This document shows, in pieces, positions 8,601 through 15,740 of a stretch of 64,000 bases of DNA. Within the stretch, counting starts at the first letter, position 1; every line of letters begins with the position of its first letter. The stretch is from positions 1,240,001 through 1,304,000 of the forward strand of contig NZ_CP018793.1 in the NCBI RefSeq assembly GCF_002139875.1, read 5' to 3'. Source of the stretch: Campylobacter vicugnae. GTDB taxonomy: Bacteria; Campylobacterota; Campylobacteria; Campylobacterales; Campylobacteraceae. A program made the translations under genes and the position numbers. The notes beneath the pieces are model-generated. The model saw only the letters and a program-made list of their open reading frames with translations, did no database searches and was not told where the DNA came from.

Positions 8601-9518
8601 ACACATAAAGTTTTTGATCTATTATTTAAAGCCTTTAATGATAGCGATATTAAATTATTAAATAAACTCAAATTTCTAGATGATCATCTATCTTTTTATA
8701 TACGAAAAGATATATTTGCTATTATAAAAGACAAAGATAAAAGTAGTATGTTTTTTACCAATAAAAATGAGTTAAAAGAACCAGATACAAAAATAAAAAC
8801 AAAAAATATCGATAAATTCTACCATATCTTAAAAGCTAATGAAAGCAAGATTATAGAGATAAAAGATGACAAAAACATATTAAAACATCAAGAGATAAAA
8901 GAGCTGTTTAAAGAGTGTTTTTATACTAAAGAAGCCAAAAGAAGTAGAAACAAATCTCGTATAATCTACTCTTTGCCTATAAAAGCAATTAAAAGCCCTA
9001 ACTATATTATAAGGCAAAATGGCGGATATGCTGGACTTAGCAATTCAGCTATAGCTACTAAAACATATATAGATTTAGATAGTAAAAATATAATCAAAAT
9101 TCCATTTTTTAGCAAAAATATACTGCCTTGTAAAATAGCAGATATAATAAATATAATTAAATCAAAATCTAAAAATATAAAGCAAATTTACAAACTCCTA
9201 GTAATCAAAAATCTCCCATCAGCTATTACAAAACTTGAGTTTATAATCTCTCAAGCTAATAGACACGATATAGAGGTTGAATTTGATAAAAGCCAAATTG
9301 GAGATTATAATTTACTTGACCAAACTAGTCGTGATGAGTTTATAGATAAATATTTAAATGGTGAATTTAAAGAGCTACTAGGAAAACCAAGAGATAAGAA
9401 AATAACCATAATCAAAGATACAAAAGATAGCCTAATAATCAAATATTGCACTCAAACATCGGCTATACATCAAAAAATAATGCTAGATAATTTAATCGAT
9501 GAAACATCTAGTTCTTAA
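5682..9518 (+). CDS. cas9: Cas9, compact type II-B-like effector nuclease
   Basis: RNA-guided DNA endonuclease, 1278 aa from the ATG at 5682 (GGAG seven bases upstream decides it over the TTG at 5670). Domains in order: RuvC-I with INIDMGAANNGV (Asp9); arginine-rich bridge helix about 46-68 (RTARRHARRSYDRDR), as in Francisella Cas9; long REC lobe; RuvC-II with Glu640; HNH with CPYSGQKI and EYDHILPRS (His683) plus ANLIPASSTANLQKSN; RuvC-III with HSHCIDAS (His860, Asp863); then about 400 residues holding the PAM-interacting part. All catalytic residues are visible. II-B Cas9s are generally about 1400-1630 aa, so this one is small. Its end overlaps cas1 by 20 bases. Confidence 0.95.
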   Translation: MNELSINIDMGAANNGVFIAITNEDSIVYKNAFNIYFDKNLTFSKNDRTARRHARRSYDRDRFILRLLNEILPINSLSQSQKEMIYGLFKNRGFNYHNIEFNESLDDDVVKFLNSLDGYIFGLSKNKDEFEQVLNEIVVDHSNDEIKEILETQSQILSNIDKKNKEAIKASKNIQSLLQSIRNEIDKNNKHRISYLKDIKELIYKDCEFIIQKSDKFDNLDEFYNFVGNIANFQTRILRRYFNNKYLDNINFDDAKLKKNIIRNINYMEYITDIQKSNKLNMLNSLKTKSALEYLKSIDPVITIPPYENRKNKNPQKCNTLILNIDKITPSLVNSTYKILNSDDFTHIRRDENGQLISINDIDENNIAKYLQRVLDISKESLMDTALYPRTLDNNSKIFADTFRLNSDEIREFKEFARRYYNEVDSAKKGIITNDLLIPCGKNTPHKNRNKNELISALFGKNITKDDVISLEEFMLKNKIKGNRGYKGFFENLNELKKSYQNSFYHNLNNDEINDKDIQAILELYPKVAQNISNHNSIFEFKLPFDKSNLNTNINYLSQLGDIIYDEKNRGFLKTCKCHTLENLIRSGSQNAICTRLPSNSARLINGKIEIVLNRLAYEISTALKPEILQDISYISINVEMNKFSFENSASNLNLISKRQKAKEIICPYSGQKIDESNCEYDHILPRSKGLYNSRANLIPASSTANLQKSNQSYTLENLHQKYLDSIYEKIKVENLDEFKNFIDTQVAKININKFTNFDNLSSLEQIALRHALFYKDSNSFAKALEILKLDRIKTHSNGTQKRFVNLLIQKIKDRLNSSNQNLEFSVNFINAELVSAIRNELSKEDKELQKAKIQDSHSHCIDASIVFYYANSKLINNSKGQREFKYDYNHIKPEYSNKITMQSKKYLELNSNKIARKKLFDDGVYSLVYENANILKDKEASILLDLGLLHTKENGKKVAITSDLKSSKFYISTHKVFDLLFKAFNDSDIKLLNKLKFLDDHLSFYIRKDIFAIIKDKDKSSMFFTNKNELKEPDTKIKTKNIDKFYHILKANESKIIEIKDDKNILKHQEIKELFKECFYTKEAKRSRNKSRIIYSLPIKAIKSPNYIIRQNGGYAGLSNSAIATKTYIDLDSKNIIKIPFFSKNILPCKIADIINIIKSKSKNIKQIYKLLVIKNLPSAITKLEFIISQANRHDIEVEFDKSQIGDYNLLDQTSRDEFIDKYLNGEFKELLGKPRDKKITIIKDTKDSLIIKYCTQTSAIHQKIMLDNLIDETSSS

Positions 9519-10456
9519 TAGTTTTGGGCTATTTTTAGGATTAAAATCTCAAAGGATAGTAATATATCAAAATAAAGAGATAATAAAAGAGATAGCCCTT
9601 AAATCATTAAAAACCATATCTATAAATTCAAATGGCATAACCATTTCTAGCGATTTAATTTTTGCTTGCAGTGTGCGTGGGATAAAGATTTTTTATCAAA
9701 GTTTTAATACATTTAGTGCTACTCATACACTTTATGAACATAAAGGAGTAAATGTATTAAAACAGCAATTTTCATCCAAAGATAATGCCAAAGGATTGAT
9801 ACTAGCCAAAGAGTTAATAATCGGCAAGATTAAAAATCAACGCTCCACAATTTTATACTTTTCTAGAAATCAAAATAACGAACAAAAAAATGCAACATTA
9901 ATAAGTATGCAAAAAGCAATCAATACACTAAAAAGCTCAAAAATCATAGATACAAATGATATATTTAGCATTGAGGCTAATGCTGCTCATAAATATTTTG
10001 AATTTCTTAAATTTAACTCTCTTTTACCATCTAGTTTTGAACACCGTACTAAAAGGGCAAGCAGCGAAATATCAAACCAAGCTTTAAATTACGGCTATGC
10101 TATACTATTAAACATAATCTATAAAAGCATTATAAATGCCGGATTAAATCCATATTTTGGAGTTTTGCATACTATGCGAAGTGCTAAGCCATCTTTGGCT
10201 TTAGATATTATGGAGGAGTATAGAAGCTTTATAGTAGATAGAAATATTATTAAAATTCGCTCATCTCTCAAAGGCGAATTAAATGCAGAATTAAAAAAAA
10301 GTAATAGCTTCAAATATACTAAATTCATTAAATAAAAAGCTTACCTATAATCACAAAAAGCTTACCCTAGAAAGTATTATCCAACGCCAAGTATATAAAA
10401 TTTCAGCATTTTTTTGCGGTGATAGCAAGTATAAATCATATATATTTAGGTGGTAA
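9499..10456 (+). pseudogene. cas1: cas1 integrase, frameshifted near the 3' end
   Basis: Cas1 forms the spacer integrase with Cas2. The open frame from 9499 gives 278 aa and stops at 10333-10335. The catalytic set is present: Glu159 (SIEANAAHKYFE), His224 (FGVLHTMRSA) and Asp236/Glu239-240 (SLALDIMEEYR). After the stop the next frame continues as KKLTLESIIQRQVYKIS and ends KSYIFRW just before cas2, which is a normal Cas1 C-terminus. Skipping one base between 10293 and 10335 (an A8 run is at 10293-10300) restores about 318 aa, the size of Francisella Cas1. Either a real lesion, a slippery tract or a sequencing error. A 12-bp direct repeat (AAAAAGCTTACC) at 10334 and 10355 lies in the same stretch. 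Confidence 0.85.
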
Positions 10457-10725
10457 ATGAGATATCTAATCTGTTACGATATAGAAGATAATAAAACAGA
10501 ACCAAGCTATTTGAAAGACTAAAAGATTTTGGGCTTTTAGCTGTGCAAAAATCAGTATTTTATGGGGAGCTAAGCAAAGCTGAAAAACTCGCTATTAAAG
10601 AGCTTTTATCTAAATATTGCACTAAAGAAGATAAAGCTATTATCACATCTATAAATTTAGATTTTAATGATACTTTAGGCTATACCAAAGAGTATTTTGA
10701 GAGTAAAACATATGAGATTATTTAG
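10457..10725 (+). pseudogene. cas2: cas2, one-base deletion early in the gene
   Basis: Cas2 bridges two Cas1 dimers in the adaptation complex. The ATG at 10457 directly follows the cas1-frame stop and reads MRYLICYDIEDNKT, a classic Cas2 start with the metal-binding Asp. The frame then ends at 10520-10522. A one-base shift after about 10498 gives RTKLFERLKDFGLLAVQ and continues to a stop at 10723-10725. The total of 269 nt is one short of a clean 89-aa gene. A missing A at ACA-GAACC is the simplest repair. cas4 starts on the next base. Confidence 0.85.
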
Positions 10726-11292
10726 ATGATTTTAGTTAGTCATATTAGACAGTTTGTATTTTGTCCTAGGATTTTATATTTTTATACATTTTGCGATATC
10801 AAACCAGTATATCCAGAGTATGTAAATTCAGGCTCACAGTATCATAATAAACAAAATGAGCTATTTAAAAATAGAAAATTTATTAAATTTAAACTACCAA
10901 TTATAAAAGCACATAGTAATCTATATCTACAAGATTTATCTATGCAAGGAGTAGCAGATTTGGTGCTAGAGTGTCAAAATGAAATAATCGTAGCTGAGTT
11001 TAAAAATCAAACCAAGCCAATACTAAATAAAGGGACTAAAATGCAACTTATAGCCTACTCAAAACTAGCAAGTAAACATTTTAATAAGCCATTTTTTAAG
11101 ATAATGCTAATTTGCGGTAATAATCTTAAATTTAAGATATTTGATATAAAAAACGATGATTTAGCTCAATTTAATAGCACGATAGATAAGATTAATAAAA
11201 TGTTAAATCAAGAGTTATTTCCACAAAGTTGCGCTAGTATAGCTGCTTGTATGCAGTGTGAATTTAAAAACTACTGTGATGATAGAGAATAA
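10726..11292 (+). CDS. cas4: Cas4 RecB-like exonuclease with Fe-S cluster cysteines
   Basis: Cas4 trims prespacers and helps choose PAM-correct ones for Cas1-Cas2. At 188 aa it has Cys13 (FVFCPRILYF) and the C-terminal triad CMQCEFKNYC, the four-cysteine Fe-S set. The RecB nuclease motifs are GVADLVLE and EIIVAEFKNQ (Asp, Glu-x-Lys). The ATG abuts the cas2 stop. A cas4 with cas9 points to subtype II-B (II-C2 is the only other subtype I know with cas4). The gene is intact, unlike its two upstream partners. Confidence 0.93.
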   Translation: MILVSHIRQFVFCPRILYFYTFCDIKPVYPEYVNSGSQYHNKQNELFKNRKFIKFKLPIIKAHSNLYLQDLSMQGVADLVLECQNEIIVAEFKNQTKPILNKGTKMQLIAYSKLASKHFNKPFFKIMLICGNNLKFKIFDIKNDDLAQFNSTIDKINKMLNQELFPQSCASIAACMQCEFKNYCDDRE

Positions 11293-11382
11293 TACCGGGG
11301 GTGCCAAAGGCAGTTGCCCCGATCTGTTAACACCTTTAGGTGATTTCAAACGCTAAAGAGTTAATCTGTAGTATAATTTGCA
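11293..11382 (-). ncRNA. tracrRNA candidate with anti-repeat and 3' hairpins
   Basis: Read on the minus strand, 11382-11342 is a degenerate repeat: TGCAAATTATACTACAG, then TTAACTC, a short TTTAGC insertion and GTTTGAAATC. It parallels the array repeat base for base over most of its length, so its RNA would pair with the crRNA repeat. It is followed by a CACC-TAAA-GGTG hairpin (11331-11342) and a strong stem built from CGGGG/CCCCG and TGCC-TTT-GGCA (11297-11321), ending in TATTATT. A -10 box lies at 11388-11393. Location between cas4 and the array, opposite to the cas genes, agrees with Francisella II-B loci. Confidence 0.85.
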
Positions 11383-11387
11383 TTTGT

Positions 11388-11393
11388 ATTATA
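11388..11393 (-). promoter_or_regulatory. -10 box for the tracrRNA
   Basis: On the minus strand the sequence reads TTAGTTATAATAC. TATAAT lies six to seven bases before the first base of the anti-repeat, so transcription would begin about 11381. A T-rich stretch upstream replaces a recognisable -35, as is usual in Campylobacter. Confidence 0.6.
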
Positions 11394-11397
11394 ACTA

Positions 11398-11450
11398 AAT
11401 TTTTCCACAAATTTGCTATTTTTAGCATTTTTTTTCAAAGTGGAAAAATT
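11398..11450. terminator. Nested inverted repeat between tracrRNA and array
   Basis: An 11-bp perfect inverted repeat (AATTTTTCCAC at 11398-11408, GTGGAAAAATT at 11440-11450) encloses a second small hairpin TGCTA-TTTT-TAGCA (11414-11427). On the plus strand the small hairpin is followed by eight T, a weak intrinsic terminator for the cas operon. The outer stem could also act on the minus strand to end the array transcript before the tracrRNA promoter. Which role is real cannot be settled by eye. Confidence 0.45.
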
Positions 11451-11502
11451 AATACCTCTAAACCATAGCCAAACGCCCATAAAATAGGCTAAATTTGGCT
11501 CA

Positions 11503-12275
11503 GTTGCAAATTATACCACAAACCAACTCGGTTTGAAACAAGAATGTCCTTTATCGACTTTAATTTCGCATGGTGTTGCAAATTATACCACAAACCAACT
11601 CGGTTTGAAACATTATCATAGGTGCTGTTTTAATTGCATCTGCTTGTTGCAAATTATACCACAAACCAACTCGGTTTGAAACACATTTGTGATTTGCTCA
11701 TTTACACTTGTAGCTAATGTTGCAAATTATACCACAAACCAACTCGGTTTGAAACATAGTAGAAAAATACCACTCTTCAAGCTCTTTAAAATCAGTTGCA
11801 AATTATACCACAAACCAACTCGGTTTGAAACTCCATATATACAGTATCATCTTGTCCTAAAATACCGTTGCAAATTATACCACAAACCAACTCGGTTTGA
11901 AACGCCTAAATTCTCTTTTTTATACTCGCTAATTGCCTCGTTGCAAATTATACCACAAACCAACTCGGTTTGAAACCTAACGGATAAAGGAGTTGCGGTA
12001 GTTCCATCTTTTGGTTGCAAATTATACCACAAACCAACTCGGTTTGAAACTAGTTTGAGCCTTTATGCTTTAGCTCTGTAATTCTAGTTGCAAATTATAC
12101 CACAAACCAACTCGGTTTGAAACAAAAGAGCCAAGTTGGGATAATTTAACAAAAGTCTTTAGTTGCAAATTATACCACAAACCAACTCGGTTTGAAACAT
12201 GGATTTAGTTAAACCAGCCATAACTGCATAATGAGCGGTTGCAAATTATACCACAAACCAACTCGGTTTGAAAAC
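11503..12275 (-). CRISPR. Type II-B-like CRISPR array, 11 repeats and 10 spacers
   Basis: Eleven copies of a 37-nt repeat, from GTTGCAAATTATACC to CTCGGTTTGAAAC on the plus strand, start at 11503, 11575, 11646, 11719, 11795, 11867, 11940, 12014, 12087, 12162 and 12238. All match except the last, which has an extra A (GAAAAC). Spacers are 34 to 39 nt. The tracrRNA position and the GTTTCA start on the minus strand (as in Francisella crRNA) set the crRNA strand as minus. On that strand each repeat contains TGG-TATAAT seven bases before its end, a ready-made extended -10. By eye I saw no spacer matching another part of this window. Confidence 0.98.
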
Positions 12276-12388
12276 AAATCTAAACATCTAATCAAATTTA
12301 AATATTATCTACTATTATATTAAATTTATTATCAAAATAGATTAGCTAGTTAAAGATATAATTTTATAAATTTATTTTTGCAATAATA
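12276..12388 (-). promoter_or_regulatory. AT-rich flank upstream of the array in the crRNA direction
   Basis: The 113 bases between the last repeat and the recO stop hold no gene. On the minus strand TATAAT at 12319-12314 could start an array transcript about 30 bases before the first repeat in that direction. The only imperfect repeat borders this flank, so it may be the old, distal end of the array rather than the acquisition leader. Confidence 0.4.
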
Positions 12389-13003
12389 TTAAAATCCCTC
12401 AAGAAGGATAAAATATAGCTCTTTAATCTGCGAATCACTCAAATGAGCAGTCGAAGAAGTACTAAGAAATCGAATAATACTATCTTTATTTAATGCATTT
12501 TTGCCAATACAAGCAGGATGAGCGATCAAAAACGCCCTACCTACACCAATCTCATCACCTAGCTTTCCATCACAAATAAAACAACTCATATCTAAATGCA
12601 ATCGCCCTTCAAACTGCAAAATCATAGCATAAGCCTCAAGCACGACTCTAATAGGATTTTGGCGGTGGAATTTTTTCGCACAATTTTCTAATAAGTTATA
12701 ATAAAACTCATCACTATCTTCTACATCTCGCAAATGATCAGCTAAAAGACGCATAAAATTTTGCCAAATTAATAACTTATCTCTATCAATAAGCCAGCTA
12801 AATCCTAAATGCATAGTAGAGCGAAGATGTGGTAAAAATGTCTTACTCTCTACTAGCTCAAAGTCTAGCTTAAAACCTTGCGTTATTATAGGATGGCGAG
12901 CGCCATAGAATCTATAGCATTTTATCTGCTTATTTGGTGAGAGAATCGTAACCAAGCAGTCCTCATCTCTAACCTTTTGAACCTTTAAGATATAGCCCTG
13001 CAT
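12389..13003 (-). CDS. recO: RecO recombination mediator
   Basis: RecO helps load RecA on single-stranded DNA in the RecFOR repair route. The 204-aa protein starts MQGYILKVQKVRDEDCLVTILS, the OB-fold N-terminus of RecO, and has CFICDGKLGDEIG around residue 140, where the zinc-site region of RecO lies. The short length is usual in Campylobacter. Its start overlaps the dus stop by 19 bases. Identification rests on the N-terminus and general layout. Confidence 0.75.
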   Translation of the reverse strand: MQGYILKVQKVRDEDCLVTILSPNKQIKCYRFYGARHPIITQGFKLDFELVESKTFLPHLRSTMHLGFSWLIDRDKLLIWQNFMRLLADHLRDVEDSDEFYYNLLENCAKKFHRQNPIRVVLEAYAMILQFEGRLHLDMSCFICDGKLGDEIGVGRAFLIAHPACIGKNALNKDSIIRFLSTSSTAHLSDSQIKELYFILLEGF

Positions 13004-13923
13004 GGGTCAAAAAAACAATCAATCTGCTCTCTCATAATTTCAGCTGAATGAATTTGATTTACCATACATCTAAACTCACTAGCTCCACTAATTCCCTTAG
13101 AATACTCATGTAAATGCTTACGAAATATCCCAATAGCATGATCTCCATAAGTCTTAAGCATTAGCTCAAAATGCTCTTTGATTATCTGCTTTTTCTCATC
13201 TGGATTTATACTTTGATTCTCTTTAATCTCTTTAAATATCCATGGAGAACCAATACTAGCACGCCCGATCATCAAGCCATCACAACCAGTAATCTTAAAA
13301 ACCTCTTGATAATTATTAATATCTATATTGCCATTAGCTACAACAGGAATAGTAGTAGCTGATTTAACTCTTGCTATTGCTTCATAATCCACTGGTGCGC
13401 TATATCCACCAGCTCTAGTGCGACCATGCACGCAGATAAAATCAGCCCCAGCATTAGCTAGATCACGCGCAATCTCGTGAGCCATTTTGGTATTAAATCC
13501 TAAGCGAATTTTAACTGAAGTATAGCGTTTATTAGATCTATTTTTAATAGTCTCTATAAGAGTGCAAAGCAACTTTGGATCATTTAAAAGAGCTGAGCCG
13601 GCATTTTGCTTTATGACTTTTGGAACTGGACAGCCGCAATTTAGATCTATTCCATCTATTCCATCAAATTGATTTAAAATATCTACAGCTTTAGCGATTA
13701 TATCTTTATTACTACCAGCAATCTGAACTATATAAGGGGTCTCTAGTGGAGATTTTTCAATCATTGATAAAGTCTTATCATGCTCATACACAAAGGCATT
13801 TGAGCTAATCATCTCACTAACAGTACAATCACACCCAAATCTCTTAGCTAAAGTGCGAAGTGGCAGATCAGAAAAGCCCGCTAATGGGGCTAAAAATAGT
13901 GGCTTAGAGCTAAAATCTATCAT
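12985..13923 (-). CDS. dus: tRNA-dihydrouridine synthase (Dus family)
   Basis: FMN enzyme that reduces uridine to dihydrouridine in the tRNA D-loop. Seen in the 312-aa sequence: LAPLAGFSDLPLRTLAKRFG at the N-terminus, GIDLNCGCPVPKVIKQNAGS with the catalytic cysteine, VKIRLGF, FICVHGRTRAGGYSAP, VVANGNI and GCDGLMIGRAS for phosphate binding. This is the full TIM-barrel pattern of DusB-type enzymes. The start overlaps the stop of the next upstream gene by one base, so it belongs to the same minus-strand run. Confidence 0.92.
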   Translation of the reverse strand: MIDFSSKPLFLAPLAGFSDLPLRTLAKRFGCDCTVSEMISSNAFVYEHDKTLSMIEKSPLETPYIVQIAGSNKDIIAKAVDILNQFDGIDGIDLNCGCPVPKVIKQNAGSALLNDPKLLCTLIETIKNRSNKRYTSVKIRLGFNTKMAHEIARDLANAGADFICVHGRTRAGGYSAPVDYEAIARVKSATTIPVVANGNIDINNYQEVFKITGCDGLMIGRASIGSPWIFKEIKENQSINPDEKKQIIKEHFELMLKTYGDHAIGIFRKHLHEYSKGISGASEFRCMVNQIHSAEIMREQIDCFFDPCRAIS

Positions 13924-14915
13924 TAATAAAATAGATCCGCTCTAGCGATTTTGCCATGATCTCTTAAAAATAGCAAGGTTTCAATGCGTTCAAATTTGCT
14001 ATTTTCATTCATTATTTTCTCTCTTAATTGCTCAATCATTTGAAAATCATACAGTAGATATAAATAGGCCTCAAATGCTAGTGATTCTTCATTTCTTAAG
14101 CGATCAAACATTGATATAAGTAGATCTGGTTCGATTTTAGTTTTTAAAATTTTAGCTATTTGGATATACTCATCTTGAGTAAATTTAACCTTGCTAATAA
14201 TATTAAAAATATCATTGGTGCTAATCTCAAATTTATCCTGAGCATATCTATTTATTAAAACAAAAACATCCTTAACTGTGTATATTGGATTAAATTTAGA
14301 TAATTCCAAAAATGAGCCATTTTCTACTAATGCATTAGATGCCAAAGCCTTTAACTCTTCGTTTATATCACTATTTGATAAAACTGTAATAGCATATTTA
14401 TAATCAGCCATTATCTTATTTTTTTCATTTTGGATATATAGTGGATTTGTTTTTAAAAGTTTAAATCTTTTTAAATCACACACTTTGCCGCTTTTTACAT
14501 CACTGCATAACTCATATGCTGCTCTTAAATCATCATTTTGCAAGGTTGGTTTGCCTAAATTTAACCACGGAGATAGCGATTTAGTTACTTCGCTAGATGC
14601 GGTAAATAGATCGGTTTTAAAATCTTTATTTGATTCTAAACCAAGATAAATCTCCTTAGCTAAAACATTATAAATTTGAGCATCGCTTCTCATAGCTCTA
14701 CCCTCTAAATATATCTTAAATCCGTAGTAGCTCATATGAAAAATAGCTAAGATAACAAACATAATCAAAGGCAATATAACCCATGTAGCAATAGGAAAAT
14801 CTATATTATACCCAAAAATATTAACAGCATAATTTTGATTAGCAAAAGAGAAAATCCCTAACCAAACAAGACCGATATAAATAATAGAATATAGAAAAAA
14901 TCTTCTAGTTTTCAT
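13923..14915 (-). CDS. Conserved membrane protein of unknown function
   Basis: 330 aa. Two transmembrane segments occupy residues about 7-27 and 41-66 (IIYIGLVWLGIFSFA and ATWVILPLIMFVILAIFHM), followed by a long, mostly helical cytoplasmic part with no enzyme motif I can see. The N-terminal layout resembles LapA-like proteins, but the large soluble domain does not. It is the first of a run with dus and recO on one side and dksA on the other. A Campylobacter-specific conserved protein is likely; no function is claimed. Confidence 0.7.
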   Translation of the reverse strand: MKTRRFFLYSIIYIGLVWLGIFSFANQNYAVNIFGYNIDFPIATWVILPLIMFVILAIFHMSYYGFKIYLEGRAMRSDAQIYNVLAKEIYLGLESNKDFKTDLFTASSEVTKSLSPWLNLGKPTLQNDDLRAAYELCSDVKSGKVCDLKRFKLLKTNPLYIQNEKNKIMADYKYAITVLSNSDINEELKALASNALVENGSFLELSKFNPIYTVKDVFVLINRYAQDKFEISTNDIFNIISKVKFTQDEYIQIAKILKTKIEPDLLISMFDRLRNEESLAFEAYLYLLYDFQMIEQLREKIMNENSKFERIETLLFLRDHGKIARADLFY

Positions 14916-14925
14916 CTTATCCTTC

Positions 14926-15282
14926 CTATTTTATTATAGTTTTTTCTGCAATTTCACGACATGTAATGCAATATCTTGCATGAGGCTTAACCTTTAAACG
15001 CTCAATATCAATATCATCTTCACACATATCGCAAATGCCATAAATACCAGATTCTATCTTTTTTAAAGATTGATCAATTTCATTAAGCTCTTGTTGTTGT
15101 TTAGCCGATATAGAGTGTTCTAGTTCTTCATCTGCACTAATACTAGCAAAATCAAACTCATCAGTAGCTCCACTTTGTCTAAGGCCATCTATTTCATTTG
15201 CTGCATCATTAATATTTCTTTGAATTTGTTCTTTTCTTTCTAAAAGTAACTCTTTAAAATAGTCCAATTCGCTTTGTTTCAT
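14926..15282 (-). CDS. dksA: DksA/TraR-family zinc finger regulator
   Basis: RNA polymerase-binding regulator that modulates the stringent response. The 118-aa protein has a long coiled coil (residues about 3-75, LKERKEQIQ... to LNEIDQSLKKIE) and a C4 zinc finger CDMCEDDIDIERLKVKP with CITC. The Asp-rich coiled-coil tip seems to be DEFDFAS. Size is shorter than E. coli DksA (151 aa) and typical for this group. It sits directly after rlmH in the same direction. Confidence 0.88.
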   Translation of the reverse strand: MKQSELDYFKELLLERKEQIQRNINDAANEIDGLRQSGATDEFDFASISADEELEHSISAKQQQELNEIDQSLKKIESGIYGICDMCEDDIDIERLKVKPHARYCITCREIAEKTIIK

Positions 15283-15293
15283 ATAACTCCTTT

Positions 15294-15740
15294 TTATTTA
15301 TGATAAGGGTGATTTGCATTAATGCAAAGAGCGCGAAAAATCTGCTCATATAAGACAAGCTTAGCAATTTTATGCGCAAAAGTTAGCCTTGATAGGCTTA
15401 CTAGCTTATCCATTCTCCCTCGTAAATTATCACCTAAACCATAAGCCCCGCCTATAAAAAATGAAATTTGCGTTTTATCTTTTAATAGCTTCGCAAACTC
15501 AAAACTATCAAGCATATCGCCACGCTCATCAAGTCCAATACAAAAACCATTTAAACAAGGCTTATATGCCTCCTCATATGCTCTATGCGATGCGGCTTGG
15601 CCTTGAATTTGAGCTTTAGCAATTTGTGGGCTAAATTTATTAATCTCTTTAATGCTAGCCCATTTACTACTCATCTTTATATACTCTTTTAGCTCTTTAT
15701 CATCGCTAAGTTTTTGTAGGCAATGGACTAAAATTTGCAC
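15294..15740 (-). CDS. rlmH: 23S rRNA pseudouridine-1915 N3-methyltransferase RlmH
   Basis: SPOUT methyltransferase acting on helix 69 of 23S rRNA. The 148-aa sequence has the family C-terminal knot: ISFFIGGAYGLGDNLRGRMDKLVSLSRLTFAHKIAKLVL and the ending NANHPYHK. The GLDERGD segment near residue 70 is also typical. The start shares one base with the accD stop, so the two are probably co-translated. Confidence 0.95.
   Translation of the reverse strand: MQILVHCLQKLSDDKELKEYIKMSSKWASIKEINKFSPQIAKAQIQGQAASHRAYEEAYKPCLNGFCIGLDERGDMLDSFEFAKLLKDKTQISFFIGGAYGLGDNLRGRMDKLVSLSRLTFAHKIAKLVLYEQIFRALCINANHPYHK

Noticed and set aside
9499-10725. Programmed frameshifting in cas1 and cas2
   Set aside because: The A8 run could allow slippage, but no stimulatory stem or typical slippery heptamer with a following structure is seen, and cas2 lacks any slippery site. 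A mutation or sequencing error is simpler.
11366-11381. Plus-strand promoter TGTAG-TATAAT in the anti-repeat
   Set aside because: It is the unavoidable mirror of the anti-repeat that pairs with the repeat. Listed only as a possibility in the hairpin finding; no independent support.
11689-12032. Open frames across the CRISPR array on both strands
   Set aside because: They consist mainly of translated repeat units (KLYHKPTRFET in one direction) with no ribosome site; they are by-products of the repeat length.
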